64,000 nucleotides of DNA, taken from assembly GCA_011390515.1 (NCBI GenBank), contig JAABSJ010000001.1:1-64000 (forward strand), in the 5' to 3' direction. This DNA comes from Oscillatoria sp. (lineage in GTDB: Bacteria; Cyanobacteriota; Cyanobacteriia; Cyanobacteriales; Laspinemataceae). The first letter of the stretch is position 1. The number at the start of each line of letters is the position of its first letter. The position numbers and the translations under genes were made by a program. The notes beneath the pieces were generated by a model, which was not told where the DNA came from, did not search any database, and saw only the letters and a list, made by a program, of their open reading frames with translations. Below, one piece after another: positions 49,281-60,503 of this stretch.

Positions 49281-50921
49281 CTAGTAACCTGGGGATTGCC
49301 AATAGCCCTCTTGCGGTGGAACCGTTGGCTCTGTATAGGGTTCTGTATAGGGTTCGGCGTAGGGTTCGGCGTAGGGGGCAGCGTAGGGGTCGGCGTAGGG
49401 GTCGGCGTAGGGGTCGGCGTAGGGGTCCGGCGGGGTCCAATCTCTATACTCATCGGTGACAGGAGGTTCGCCAGGGTACTCATCCGCAGCGGGTGGTTCA
49501 CTAGAGTCATCGGAATAAGAGGAATCCCGTGGTGAAGAATCCTGAACCGAGGGGTCGGCATTCCGGAGATTTTGTTTCGCCAGCCAATCCCGGCCAATCT
49601 GAATCGTGATATCCGATCGCAAACTGCCGGTACTTTCCACCCGCACCTCGCCAAGGCCCAGAGCATCACGAATCGCCTGGGCACTTTCCATGTCACCATT
49701 TTGGGCAACAATGCGCGTCACCGCTAACGGTTGGTTCCAGGGACTGGAAACAAAAACATTCCAATACCCTTGATCCGAGAGGCTATTTCGCAACAGATCC
49801 ACTGCATCCCAGTCATCCGTACTATCTTGAATCGCCACCCGGACATAAGCCGGATCCACCGACTTATAATGCCTGCCATGAAGGTCGAAATCCAAATGTT
49901 CGGCGATCATCGCATCCAGGCGTTCATAGTTGGGTAACCAGTAACTGGCTTCATATTCCTCGGGAGCGCTGAAATCTCCTGGCACCATTAACATTTGCAC
50001 ATTAGAAGATTCTGTTTGGGCCGCAAAACCCGCTAGAGCAGCGATTTCTTCAATCGTTAAGTTCGTATCAATGAATTCTTGAACCACCGAGAGAATTTTC
50101 GGTAATCGGGTGATGGTATTGATATTCAGGGTTTGATCCATCAGCGATCGCATCATCATTTGCTGACGCTGGATCCGACCGATATCCCCTAACTGATCGT
50201 AGCGAAACCGCAGAAATTGTAGCGCCTCTTTCCCCGCGAGATACTGCTCTCCCTGCTTGAGGTTGATGTACAGACGTTGGCTATCATCCTGGTATTTCAT
50301 ATCTACCGGGACATACATTTTGACCCCGCCGAGGGCATCCACTAATTTTTCGACCCCTTGAACATTGATGCGAATATAGCGGTCAATGCGAACACCACCG
50401 AGGAGTTCATTCACCGCCTTAGCGCTCAGAGCAGGGCCGCCAAAATAGTTAGCATCATTAATTTTGCGGACGCCATAGCCTTCCACTAAGGTGCGGGTAT
50501 CTCTCGGGATAGAAAGAACCGTCAACTTGTTAGCTTGGGGGTCAAAGCGGACTAATAGCATGACATCAGAGAGACCATCCAGGGAATTAACCGGGGCATG
50601 GTATCCTAATTCGGGAACATTCTCCTCTTTGAGGTCAGAAGTTAAAACGCTAGTACCCAGGATTAAAATGTTAACTGAGCGGGTGAGCTCAGGCAATTTA
50701 AGATTGGTCCGCGCCAGATCGCTGTTAGAAAATATGGCTGCATCTTCAGCACTGAGTCGGCTTTGCATTAAGGGGGTGCTGGACAAAGATACGGCGAGCA
50801 AGGCTCCTGCGGTTGCCGAGAGCATTGCCACACCACTTAAGCCAAAACAAAGCCAAAGCCAACGTCCCCGATTTTCTTTATTGAGCTTGTTACTCCGGGG
50901 TTTAGCGGTTGGTTCCGCCAT
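49281..50921 (-). CDS. LytR-CpsA-Psr (LCP) family protein with C-terminal DPYA/EPYA repeats
   Basis: SDVMLLVRFDPQANKLTVLSIPRDTRTLVEGYGVRKINDANYFGG; LRFRYDQLGDIGRIQRQQMMMRSL; DPYADPYADPYAAPYAEPYAEPYTEPYTEP. Confidence 0.93.
   Translation of the reverse strand: MAEPTAKPRSNKLNKENRGRWLWLCFGLSGVAMLSATAGALLAVSLSSTPLMQSRLSAEDAAIFSNSDLARTNLKLPELTRSVNILILGTSVLTSDLKEENVPELGYHAPVNSLDGLSDVMLLVRFDPQANKLTVLSIPRDTRTLVEGYGVRKINDANYFGGPALSAKAVNELLGGVRIDRYIRINVQGVEKLVDALGGVKMYVPVDMKYQDDSQRLYINLKQGEQYLAGKEALQFLRFRYDQLGDIGRIQRQQMMMRSLMDQTLNINTITRLPKILSVVQEFIDTNLTIEEIAALAGFAAQTESSNVQMLMVPGDFSAPEEYEASYWLPNYERLDAMIAEHLDFDLHGRHYKSVDPAYVRVAIQDSTDDWDAVDLLRNSLSDQGYWNVFVSSPWNQPLAVTRIVAQNGDMESAQAIRDALGLGEVRVESTGSLRSDITIQIGRDWLAKQNLRNADPSVQDSSPRDSSYSDDSSEPPAADEYPGEPPVTDEYRDWTPPDPYADPYADPYADPYAAPYAEPYAEPYTEPYTEPTVPPQEGYWQSPGY
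49330..49432. repeat. 12-nt coding tandem repeat in the LCP gene
   Basis: gtaggggtcggc-type units. Confidence 0.9.
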
Positions 50922-51197
50922 CGGGCGTTGCTTGGATACGTTCTGATTTGGCACGGGCTTCCTCACACACTCAACAATATATCGATCAAATCGGACGAGC
51001 ATCCTCACGCTCAAGTAGACAAACGGCTGTGCAGGTGTTTAACACCCCATACCGTTGATGGGTTGATTGGCTATTTCCTGTTCCCTGGGATTGGGGGATC
51101 AGTCACCATCTACGCAGTCATTCGCCGTTGTCGGATCCTCAACCTCAAGTTAGCTTGAGGCATGGCGATCGCCCGAAACGATCCTCCCATGACAGGT

Positions 51198-51746
51198 CTA
51201 GGATAAATGCTTGCCAACAATCTCCTCAGCAACCTGTGATACTCCCGGTAATCGCAGTGGCCGACGTTGCCATAGACGAACCATCAGCCAAATATTTACC
51301 ACAAAATAGCCCGAGGTTAACAGACTACTCATTAATAACAAGGGAATGGTTAGTAATTCCGAACTTCTTGCGCCGGTTTCCAAGAAAATATATCCGAGTA
51401 GCCAACCGAAGGCTAGGGTAACAGCTAGGCGAGAGGCAGCTTTTTGTTTGCGGCTACCTTGGTGGCGATATAAGGTCCACAAGGCGGGGAAAAAGCCGAG
51501 GATGGGGAGGAAGTAGAAAAAGAGTCCTAAATGGGCGAGGTCTTTGTTTTCTAGGTCTTCCCGAGTCAGGGTTGGGGGGGGACTGTTCGAGTCCTGTTCA
51601 GTCCAACCGGATGCAGCAAAACGAGAGCGAACGCGGCGATCGCTCTCGTCTAGGATTTTAGAAGACTGGCGCTTGGGGCCAGGATTGGAATTAGGCGGAA
51701 ACTGGGTCATAGCCATCAGAGTTTTAGCCATCAGCTTAATAGGCAT
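51198..51746 (-). CDS. Small multi-pass membrane protein
   Basis: LAHLGLFFYFLPILGFFPALWTLYRHQ...LAVTLAFGWLLGYIFLETGA; TGATG overlap with the upstream peptidase. Confidence 0.75.
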   Translation of the reverse strand: MPIKLMAKTLMAMTQFPPNSNPGPKRQSSKILDESDRRVRSRFAASGWTEQDSNSPPPTLTREDLENKDLAHLGLFFYFLPILGFFPALWTLYRHQGSRKQKAASRLAVTLAFGWLLGYIFLETGARSSELLTIPLLLMSSLLTSGYFVVNIWLMVRLWQRRPLRLPGVSQVAEEIVGKHLS

Positions 51747-53434
51747 CAGTTTAAGCGGTTTTCAGGAGTTGGGGTCGTCCACCAAGCCAAACTGTAAGGT
51801 TGGGTGGATTCATTCACTTGATCGCGAAAGTACACCCGGATTTTATAACGGCCCGTTTGTTTAATCGGGTGATAAATATGTTCCGTACTGTCTACCTTGC
51901 TAACCGAGGACCAGACACTCTTGCGAATATCGGTTTCATCCGCAGGCATCAGATAGAGCTCCAGGTTATTTAACCCGCGATCTCGAAACTCTTCTCCAAT
52001 ATCATATTTGCCATTATTATTCCCATCAACCAGATCGACCCAACGATTCCAGGTTAAAGAAATAGACAAGAACCGGCCCGCCTCTAAGGGTTCTTCTAGG
52101 ACATATTCCTGGTAACTATTCGCCTCAACCTCGCGATAATCCCAACCGATTCCCGGGACGGCATTTCCTGGACCCCACTGACCGGCACTAAACTGTTGGT
52201 AGGCCCGGTAAGCATTCAGATGCCCCGTTCCCAGGTCTCCATCCAGGGGAATTTCCTGACTGCTATAAGCGTCGGAATCTAACCAGGTGCGGTTCTCGTT
52301 GGCAAAAACCGTGCGACTCATTTTCAAATGCTGACCATTGCCGGGGTCTTCGATTTTTTCCGCCGAGTTCATTAACACCGCTTTCATCACCTCGTGGCGG
52401 CGAGCATCGAGGGTCCATTGGGGATTGTTGGCTTGTTGATGAAGTTGGCGATCGCCATACTCTTGTAACAGGGCGACGGTTGCCGTCACATGAGGGGCCG
52501 CAAAACTGGTGCCACTGGTCCGAGTGACTTGACCATCTAAGCTCAATAAATTCAAGTTACTACCGGGAGCCACCAAATTGATAGCGCGACGGTTATCCAC
52601 ATTGCCTTCTAACCCAATCAACCGACTGGTAATCCCACTAAAAGCACTGCCAATATTCGCCAGGTCTACCTTGGCAAACTTGCCCTCATAGAGCGTGCTA
52701 AAGGCGATATTCATCCCGTTATAATTATCCGTGGGAATGGGAATGCCCCCTCGCCCTTGATTTCCCGCCACCACATGAAGCACATTATGGACCCGGGCTG
52801 ACCAATCCAAACATTGAGTCAGCAGGGCGTTACCATCTAAGACCGCATTGGGACGCGGATCCTGGGCCAGGGATTCTCCGAAACTGTAGTTAATCGCCCT
52901 CACATCTCCGCTATTTTGTTCAGCCAGATTTTGAGCCGCTAAACATTCTTCCGGTTGTCCACTGCGCCGCAATAAGCCAATCCCAGCCGCATAGAGGATG
53001 GCATTTGGGGCAACCCCAGTAAATGCCTTATCAGAACTAATCATCACCGAGGCCACTTGCTCGGCGTGTTGTTCAGCCGGTTTCATCTGGGGATCATCGG
53101 TGGGACTCGTTTGACGCGGTGCATCCTGCATGAAAACCTGCTGGACGGGGATTTCCCGATGCAGGTTCGCTTGTTTGTCGAGGCCAAATTTTCGAGGGCG
53201 GCCAATGTCCACTTGACCGATCGCAATTTTTCTCCCGGTTAAGTTATAGGGCGCATCATGCAGCCGACGAGCATCAATGCCGATTTCACTAATGGAAGTA
53301 GGAAGGGCGACGGCTGGAATTCCAATAAAAGCCATACTGACGCCGCCGACGAGTCCGCTTAACCCCGTTCTAAGTTTTAAGCGCTTCACGGTTCGGGCTC
53401 CACACACCAACCAATTATTAGGGAGTGTCTTCAT
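51746..53434 (-). CDS. S8 (subtilisin-like) serine peptidase
   Basis: IAIGQVDIGRP; EQHAEQVASVMIS; SGTSFAAPHVTATVALL. Confidence 0.93.
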   Translation of the reverse strand: MKTLPNNWLVCGARTVKRLKLRTGLSGLVGGVSMAFIGIPAVALPTSISEIGIDARRLHDAPYNLTGRKIAIGQVDIGRPRKFGLDKQANLHREIPVQQVFMQDAPRQTSPTDDPQMKPAEQHAEQVASVMISSDKAFTGVAPNAILYAAGIGLLRRSGQPEECLAAQNLAEQNSGDVRAINYSFGESLAQDPRPNAVLDGNALLTQCLDWSARVHNVLHVVAGNQGRGGIPIPTDNYNGMNIAFSTLYEGKFAKVDLANIGSAFSGITSRLIGLEGNVDNRRAINLVAPGSNLNLLSLDGQVTRTSGTSFAAPHVTATVALLQEYGDRQLHQQANNPQWTLDARRHEVMKAVLMNSAEKIEDPGNGQHLKMSRTVFANENRTWLDSDAYSSQEIPLDGDLGTGHLNAYRAYQQFSAGQWGPGNAVPGIGWDYREVEANSYQEYVLEEPLEAGRFLSISLTWNRWVDLVDGNNNGKYDIGEEFRDRGLNNLELYLMPADETDIRKSVWSSVSKVDSTEHIYHPIKQTGRYKIRVYFRDQVNESTQPYSLAWWTTPTPENRLN

Positions 53435-53467
53435 ATTTTGTTAAACTGAATACGACTTGACGGACGG

Positions 53468-54202
53468 ATGAAATATTTGTTAGCCATGACCCAAACGCAA
53501 TCAAACAAACCTATTGTCGTTGCTCCCTCTATCCTATCAGCAGATTTTAGTCGTCTGGGAGAGGAAGTACAGGCCATCGATCGCGCCGGGGCAGATTGGA
53601 TCCATGTTGATGTCATGGATGGTCGGTTTGTCCCTAATATTACGATTGGCCCTCTCGTGGTCAAAGCCCTTCGTCCTGTGACATCCAAACCCTTGGATGT
53701 ACATTTGATGATTGTTGAACCGGAACGGTATGTCGAGGATTTTGCCAAAGCCGGGGCCGATATTATTTCGGTTCATGCTGAACACAATGCCTCCCCTCAC
53801 CTCCACCGGACCCTCGGTCAGATTAAAGAACTCGGCAAACAAGCCGGTGTGGTCCTCAATCCTTCCACGCCGTTGGAGTTGATCGAATACGTTCTGGATC
53901 TGTGCGATTTGGTGTTGATCATGAGCGTTAACCCCGGTTTCGGCGGTCAAAGTTTTATCCCCGGTGTGGTCCCCAAAATCCGGAAGCTGCGCCAGATGTG
54001 CGATGAGCGCGGTTTAGACCCCTGGATTGAAGTCGATGGCGGGCTCAAAGGAAACAATTCCTGGCAAGTCATCGAAGCCGGTGCGAATGCGATTGTTGCC
54101 GGTTCTGCTGTTTTTGGTGCTCCTGACTATAAGGAGGCGATCGAGGGGATTCGCCATAGCCAGCGTCCGGCATTGGAAGCGCAACCGTTGGCATCGGTGT
54201 AG
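53468..54202 (+). CDS. rpe: Ribulose-phosphate 3-epimerase
   Basis: [59 protein letters not shown]. Confidence 0.97.
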   Translation: MKYLLAMTQTQSNKPIVVAPSILSADFSRLGEEVQAIDRAGADWIHVDVMDGRFVPNITIGPLVVKALRPVTSKPLDVHLMIVEPERYVEDFAKAGADIISVHAEHNASPHLHRTLGQIKELGKQAGVVLNPSTPLELIEYVLDLCDLVLIMSVNPGFGGQSFIPGVVPKIRKLRQMCDERGLDPWIEVDGGLKGNNSWQVIEAGANAIVAGSAVFGAPDYKEAIEGIRHSQRPALEAQPLASV

Positions 54203-54238
54203 TGATCGCAGCAGATTGCTTCTAATTCGGACATAAGC

Positions 54239-54280
54239 GGGAAGCGAAACGACTCAATCGAATCGCTTCCTTTATTTTTA
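54239..54280 (+). terminator. Terminator after rpe
   Basis: gggaagcga-aacgactcaatcgaa-tcgcttcc followed by tttattttt. Confidence 0.7.
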
Positions 54281-55099
54281 AGTAATTTTTTAAGTAATTT
54301 TTTGACAGAAATACACGGGGATAGTTCTTGAGTGCTGAGTCCTTTGACTCCCCCGATGACTTACCTATTACCTAAATAGGGATTCCCCGAAAAAATTTTC
54401 CAATTTTGACGGGAGGGACAGGAGAATGCTTTGTCCCTCTCGGGATGAAGCAGTTGATGTTAGGATTGGCACTGGCTATTTCCCCGGGTAATTTATGAAT
54501 TGTCTCTGGCGATCGCATGACATCTGAACCCGGATGTAAGTCCTGTCATCCTTAAAAAGGAGTGGGGATATAGAATAGCAGTAAAGGAGTTTTAACCGGG
54601 GCAATCTGTTGGATAATTCCCCCTATTCCCGCCTAGAAATTGAGCGGGGCTGAGTCAATGATTCCCTGAGCTTACATTCAGCTTACATGAGGATTAATCC
54701 CTCCGGGGAGCGCCACCGGCTGACTCTAAATCTATCTTCTGAAGTATGAAAGTGAGTCTCTATCAATTGGAGAATTCTGGGAGACTCTCTTTTGCAAAAA
54801 TGGAGGCATGATTCCCTTGGCTTCCCCTGAAGAATAAACCTCGGGCTTTCATTCGATGACTGCTCCCCCCAATCCCCGGCTCCCAGGGGGCTTAAGACAA
54901 TCGTGCAAGAAGTCTAATGATTTAAACGGGCCGATAGGAGTGAACGACCTCAGTGAGCCTCGATCAGTGGACCTGGAGGTGAGTGGCAGGGAAATTTGCC
55001 AAAAAAAAATGATCAGATTAGAATCAATTTCAGAAGGTGGAAATTTAGAGTAAAAAACCAAGGGAAAAACCCGGGATACATTACAGAGAAAACAAGAGA

Positions 55100-55122
55100 A
55101 ATGGCGGAATTATTCCGCCATT
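55100..55122. other. Perfect hairpin AATGGCGGAAT-T-ATTCCGCCATT in a long intergenic region
   Basis: Direct reading. Confidence 0.8.
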
Positions 55123-55353
55123 GAATAGGAACCCCTATAATGGGAATCTGTCAGTTCCTATAAAGCGTGAAAAACACGACTCTAGTGTTCTGGACCACCG
55201 AGGGGTAAAACACTCTAGGGACAGGAATACCTTCAAATCCCATGGGGAGGCGAGAGCGCTCCCCACGCTAAACTAAAAGACGTTGCTGCAAATATGGACG
55301 CGCAGGTAAGGCTCATGCTCAGAGCGCGGGCTAGCTAACTCAGAGGGCGGAAT

Positions 55354-58300
55354 ATGTTCTGGAAATTCAAGCGCTCCCTTATGCTGAATTATGGTGTTGC
55401 CCCGGGCTCGGTGGCGATCGCACTGTTGCTGACTCAACTGCTATTCCCACTGATTGAACTGACTCCCACGGTTTTGTTTGTTGCAGCGGTGGCAGTCACT
55501 GCACGCTATGGCGGAATCGGGCCCGGGTTATTTGCAACGGTACTCTCGGCAGCGACGCTGGACCATTTTTCTAAAAACGCCCCCTTTACCTGGAGCATGG
55601 GATGGGGGGATCTGCTCTGGGTCGGGGTATTGAGTTTGATCACGGTCCTGATTAGTTCCCTCAAGGAGTCTAAACAGCAAGCTGTACAGGAATTACAAAA
55701 AAAACAACTGTTTTTGCAGGTGATGACGGATTCATTACCTGTGGCCATTTCTTATGTGGATGCCTTAGAACTTTATTGTTTTAACAATCAACGCTACAAA
55801 GAGTGGTTTGGACATTCGCGGGATTCCCTGGGAGGGAAGCACCTCAAGGAGATTCTGGGAGAGTCTGCCTATCAAGTGATTCGGCCTTATGTCAAAGTGG
55901 CATTATCCGGACAGTCAGTTACCTACGAAACCAATATTCCCTATCAAGAGGGAGGGTCCCGTTATATTCGCGCTACCTACGTTCCTGACTGGGGTCCCCC
56001 TCCCCAGGTCAAAGGATTTATTGCCTTTATCGAAGATATTACCCAGCAACGGAAGGCGGAAGAGGGCCTGCGTGAGTCCCAACAGCGGAGTAAATTAGCC
56101 TTAGATGCGGCTCAAATGGGGACTTGGGAATGGAACCTCAAAACGGGCAAAGTGAAGCGATCGGCGATGGTGGCGCGGATTTTTGGCAGCGACCAGGGCA
56201 GCTTTGATGGCACTTATGAAGCCTTTGTGCAAGGGATTTATCCCGAGGACCGCCCCAGTTTTGAGCAGGCGGTTCAACAGGCGATCGCCAATCGTGCCGA
56301 TTATGAAATCGAATTTCGGGTCCCCAGAGGCAATCTGGGAATCCGTTGGGTGTTATGTAAGGGTCAAGTCTTGCCGGATCAGCAGGGGAATCCCCTACGA
56401 GCCCTCGGGGTCTGCATGGATGTGACGGAAAGTCGGTATGCCTCAGAAGCAATCCGGGTGAGTGAAGAACGATTTCGGCATATCTATGAGTCGAACTTGA
56501 TTGGATTAGTGTTTGGCGATCGCAATGGCAATATTAGCGAAGCTAACAATGCATTTTTAAATATTGTGGGCTACACCCCGGAAGATTTGCGATCGCGTCG
56601 GGTGATTTGGCAGAATCTCAACCCCTTTGATCTTAGCGACGATGAGGACATGACCGTTGGTCTGGTGCAAGGAGTGGCGACCCCCACGGAAACCGAATTA
56701 ATTCGCAAAGATGGTCGTCGCGTCCCAGTATTGATGGGCCAAGTGCCGCTCCAAGACTACACCAATATGGGGATCAGCTTTGTTCTGGACCTGAGCGAAC
56801 GCAAACAAGTTCAAGCTGCCTTGAGCGAAAGTGAAGAACGACTCCGCCTCGCCTTGGAAGCGGCCCATACGGGAATGTGGGATTGGGATATCGCTACGGG
56901 CAGAATTGCCCAGTCTGAGATTGTCGAGCGCTTATTGGGGTTGGAAGTTGGGAGTTTTGGCGGGACCTACAATAGCTTAATCAAAATCGTTCATCCCGAT
57001 GATCGGGCGCGATTCAATGCTCATGCGATCGCCACGATGGAACGCGGTCAAGATTTTAATGTGGAATTCCGGGTGGTCAAACCCGATCGCACGGTTGCCT
57101 GGGTCGCCAGTATTGGCAAACGACTCCCGGATAAAGCCAAAAATGGCGATCGCTTGATCGGGGTCTGCATGGACATCACCGAACGCAAGCAAATCGAACA
57201 GGAACTCTACCGTCGTGAACAGGAATTCAAGGCCTTAGCCGAAAATGCCCCGGATATCATCGCCCGGATGGATTCCGAAGGTCGCTATCAGTATGTCAAT
57301 CAGGCGATCGAACAGGTGACAGGCATTTCCCAGAAAGCCTTTATCGGCAAAGCCTTGGGTGAGTTAGGATTCCCCCAGGAAATCGATGCCTTGTGGAAAC
57401 AAAGCGTCAGCGAGGTCCTCACCACGGCCCGAGAGGGGATTGTCGAAGGCTATTTACCCACTCCGAAGGGAACCCGATACTATCAATCTCGTTTGGTTCC
57501 CGAACAGACTCTCGATGGCTCCCTGGACCATGCGATATGCATCAGTCGTGACATTACGGACCTCAAACAAACTCAAGAAGCCTTACGGGAAACCAATCAA
57601 ACCCTCACCGCCCTGATTCAAGCTTGCCCCTTGGCCGTGATGGTCTTGGATGCCACAGGTAAGGTAAAAATGTGGAACCGCAGCGCAGAGCGGATTTTGG
57701 GCTGGAGTGAAGCCGAAGCGATCGGGCGTCAATTCCCCGGTATCCCCTCAGAAAAAACATCAGAGTTACAAGAGAATATTTCCGCTACCCTCGCGGGAAA
57801 TCCCTTAATGGGCCTGGAAACTCGTCGTCTGACGAAAGCCGGAATACAAATTGATGTCGCCATCTGGACGGCCCCCTTGCGGGATGCCAAGGGAAATGTC
57901 AGCTACCTGTCGATCTTGGCCGATATCAGCGATCGCAAGCAAGCCGAAGAAGCCCTGCGCGACAGTGAGGACCGCTTCCGCACCTTGGTCAACTCGATGG
58001 ATGACATTGTATTTACCCTGGATCGTCAGGGTCGGCATACGGCGATTTTTGGCCGGTGGTTCGAGCGCACCCAGATCCTGCCGGAACACTTTCTCGGCAA
58101 AACCGCTGGGGAACTGTTGGGTCCGGAAGCGGCAGAGATTCATAACCAGGCCAATCAAAAAGCCCTAGCTGGAGAGAGCGTCATCTATGAATGGAGTTTC
58201 CAGACGGATGCTGGAACTCAATACTGTCAAACCTCCCTCTCTCCCTTGCGCGATCGCCAGGGTCGAGTCACGGGAATTGTCGGGGTGGGACGGGATATCA

Positions 58301-60006
58301 CGCCCAGGCAGCAAGCGGAACAACGGCAATATTTCCTGGCAGAAGTCTCTTCGGTTCTGGCTTCCTCCTTGGACTACCCCACCACCCTCAAGAGTTTGGC
58401 GAATCAGGTGGTGCCGACGATCGCCGATTACTGCGTCATTTATATTGTGGAGGATGCAGGACTTCTCTCGGGATTGGCAATGGCTCATACCGATCCGGCG
58501 AAGGAGGCTTTGTTAGGTGAGATTGAACAGTATTATCCTCTGGACTTAAATCATGAGGATGGAATTGTCCAGGTTGTTTCCTCGGGTAAACCCATCCTGA
58601 TTCCGGAATTGACGGATGAAATGCGAGTTGCTACAGCTCGGGACCCCGAACATCTCAGACTGATGCGGGAACTCGGCTGTCAGTCCTGCACCATTGTCCC
58701 GTTGGTGGCTCGGGGTCGGACTTTGGGTGCGATTAGCTTTAATATCGCTGAATCCGGGCGTCGTTACAAACCCGAGGACCTGATGTTGGCGGAGGAATTG
58801 GCTCGGCGGGCGGGGTTTGCCATTGATAATGCTCGGTTGTATCGTGAGTCCCAGGAAGCTAACCGCATGAAGGATGAATTTTTGGCGATCGTCTCTCATG
58901 AGTTGCGAACGCCCCTGAATGCCATGTTAGGTTGGGCTCAGTTACTCCGCACTCGCAAGTTTGACGCGGCGACTACGGAGCGAGCTTTGGAGACTATCGA
59001 GCGCAATGCCAGGGTGCAAACCCAGTTGATTGAGGATTTATTAGATGTTTCCCGGATTCTGCGGGGGAAAGTGGCCCTGAGTTTGGAGCCGGTGGATTTG
59101 AGTGTGGCGATCGCCTCGGCGATTGACTCTTTGCGTCCGAGTGCTGAAGCGAAGCAGATCCAACTCATCCAGACTCTCAAAAAATCCGTGGGGGTGGTTT
59201 CTGGGGATATCACTCGGATTCAGCAAGTGGTCTGGAATTTGCTCTCAAATGCGATTAAGTTTACCCCAAGTGAGGGACGAGTTGAGGTGCGGTTGAGGCG
59301 ATCGCGCAATTTTGCCATTCTGGAAGTGGCGGATACGGGAATGGGGATCGCACCGGAGTTTTTGCCCTTTGTGTTTGAGCGGTTCCGCCAAGCGGATAGT
59401 ACCACGACGCGCTCTTACGGGGGGTTGGGTTTAGGATTGGCGATCGTCCGTCATTTGTTGGAAATGCATGGAGGCAGTATTCGCGCCTACAGTGAGGGAA
59501 CTGGCAAGGGCGCAACCTTTACGGTGACTTTACCCCTGTTACAACGTATCCAGGGGAATGAAGCGGTCCAGGATGTTTCTGAGCTGATTTCGGACAATTC
59601 TGACCCTGCTGATGATGACTTTCCCTTAGCTGGGTTGCGAGTGCTGGTGGTGGAGGATGAAGCGGATACCCTGGAGTTTTTGATTGCCACTCTGGAAATG
59701 GCTGGGGCGATGGTGGTGGGGGTGTCGTCCGCAACGATCGCATTAGCGGCGATCGAGTCAGAAAAACCTGATGTCTTGGTGAGCGATATTGGAATGCCGG
59801 AATTGGATGGCTATGCTTTGATCCAGCAAGTGAGAAGTCAAGAGTCAGATTCAGAGCCTATCCTGCCCGCATTGGCACTCACCGCTTATGCTCGGGATAG
59901 CGATCGCGATCGCGCCCTGAATGCTGGCTTTCACCAACATATCTCTAAACCGATTCAACCCGATCGCCTGATTACGGTGGTCAAAAGTTTGGCGGTTCAC
60001 CGATAA
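55354..60006 (+). CDS. Hybrid sensor histidine kinase: DUF4118-like membrane region, multiple PAS/PAC, GAF, HisKA-HATPase, C-terminal receiver
   Basis: IVSHELRTPLNAMLGWAQLL; LSNAIKFTPSEG; LGLGLAIVRHLLEMHGG; VLVVEDEADTLEFL...VLVSDIGMPELDGY. Confidence 0.96.
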   Translation: MFWKFKRSLMLNYGVAPGSVAIALLLTQLLFPLIELTPTVLFVAAVAVTARYGGIGPGLFATVLSAATLDHFSKNAPFTWSMGWGDLLWVGVLSLITVLISSLKESKQQAVQELQKKQLFLQVMTDSLPVAISYVDALELYCFNNQRYKEWFGHSRDSLGGKHLKEILGESAYQVIRPYVKVALSGQSVTYETNIPYQEGGSRYIRATYVPDWGPPPQVKGFIAFIEDITQQRKAEEGLRESQQRSKLALDAAQMGTWEWNLKTGKVKRSAMVARIFGSDQGSFDGTYEAFVQGIYPEDRPSFEQAVQQAIANRADYEIEFRVPRGNLGIRWVLCKGQVLPDQQGNPLRALGVCMDVTESRYASEAIRVSEERFRHIYESNLIGLVFGDRNGNISEANNAFLNIVGYTPEDLRSRRVIWQNLNPFDLSDDEDMTVGLVQGVATPTETELIRKDGRRVPVLMGQVPLQDYTNMGISFVLDLSERKQVQAALSESEERLRLALEAAHTGMWDWDIATGRIAQSEIVERLLGLEVGSFGGTYNSLIKIVHPDDRARFNAHAIATMERGQDFNVEFRVVKPDRTVAWVASIGKRLPDKAKNGDRLIGVCMDITERKQIEQELYRREQEFKALAENAPDIIARMDSEGRYQYVNQAIEQVTGISQKAFIGKALGELGFPQEIDALWKQSVSEVLTTAREGIVEGYLPTPKGTRYYQSRLVPEQTLDGSLDHAICISRDITDLKQTQEALRETNQTLTALIQACPLAVMVLDATGKVKMWNRSAERILGWSEAEAIGRQFPGIPSEKTSELQENISATLAGNPLMGLETRRLTKAGIQIDVAIWTAPLRDAKGNVSYLSILADISDRKQAEEALRDSEDRFRTLVNSMDDIVFTLDRQGRHTAIFGRWFERTQILPEHFLGKTAGELLGPEAAEIHNQANQKALAGESVIYEWSFQTDAGTQYCQTSLSPLRDRQGRVTGIVGVGRDITPRQQAEQRQYFLAEVSSVLASSLDYPTTLKSLANQVVPTIADYCVIYIVEDAGLLSGLAMAHTDPAKEALLGEIEQYYPLDLNHEDGIVQVVSSGKPILIPELTDEMRVATARDPEHLRLMRELGCQSCTIVPLVARGRTLGAISFNIAESGRRYKPEDLMLAEELARRAGFAIDNARLYRESQEANRMKDEFLAIVSHELRTPLNAMLGWAQLLRTRKFDAATTERALETIERNARVQTQLIEDLLDVSRILRGKVALSLEPVDLSVAIASAIDSLRPSAEAKQIQLIQTLKKSVGVVSGDITRIQQVVWNLLSNAIKFTPSEGRVEVRLRRSRNFAILEVADTGMGIAPEFLPFVFERFRQADSTTTRSYGGLGLGLAIVRHLLEMHGGSIRAYSEGTGKGATFTVTLPLLQRIQGNEAVQDVSELISDNSDPADDDFPLAGLRVLVVEDEADTLEFLIATLEMAGAMVVGVSSATIALAAIESEKPDVLVSDIGMPELDGYALIQQVRSQESDSEPILPALALTAYARDSDRDRALNAGFHQHISKPIQPDRLITVVKSLAVHR

Positions 60007-60155
60007 AGCCGGTACCACCGATGGCCGGGGTTTGAACCCGATCAGGAAAAACCTCCTACAGCCTTGAAGGTGATCAGAGCAGATTTCTGTTTCTGGCCCT
60101 GGGTTGAGAGTTGTTAAATCTGAGACAATCGGAACAGAATGCTCTGTCCAAATTA

Positions 60156-60349
60156 GCCCTCTTGCAAAAAAAAGGATTGATCCCCCTTTCCCCCCCTGAT
60201 TATCCCCCTCCCGTCCCCCTGATTATCCCCCTCCCGTCCCCCTTCCCAAGGGGGAAGCCAGAGGAATGAATGTTTATTTAACGGGGGAAGCCAGAGGAAT
60301 AAATATTTAGTTCCAGGGGGGCTTTAAAGAATTTTGCAAGAGGTCTATT
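60156..60349. repeat. MITE-like element, AGACCTCTTGCAA family, long form
   Basis: ccctcttgcaaaaaaaaggattgatcc...(ccctcccgtccccct)x2...(gggggaagccagaggaat)x2...ttttgcaagaggtcta, near-identical to 46678..46867. Confidence 0.87.
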
Positions 60350-60503
60350 ACACGGCATCCGGTTCTCGTTGGTCAAACCAACACTCCTCTAGGACTGAAG
60401 TTGGCGATGCGGCTATCCGGCCAAAGCCCCCAACCGGGGCTAACCTCCAACCCAGTTGGTGACAGACGGATTTGTCTTACACCCTCATTGTAGCGATGAT
60501 TTC

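Noticed and set aside
58165-58520. Several ORFs of about 105-109 aa on both strands
   Set aside because: Overlap the well-supported hybrid histidine kinase.
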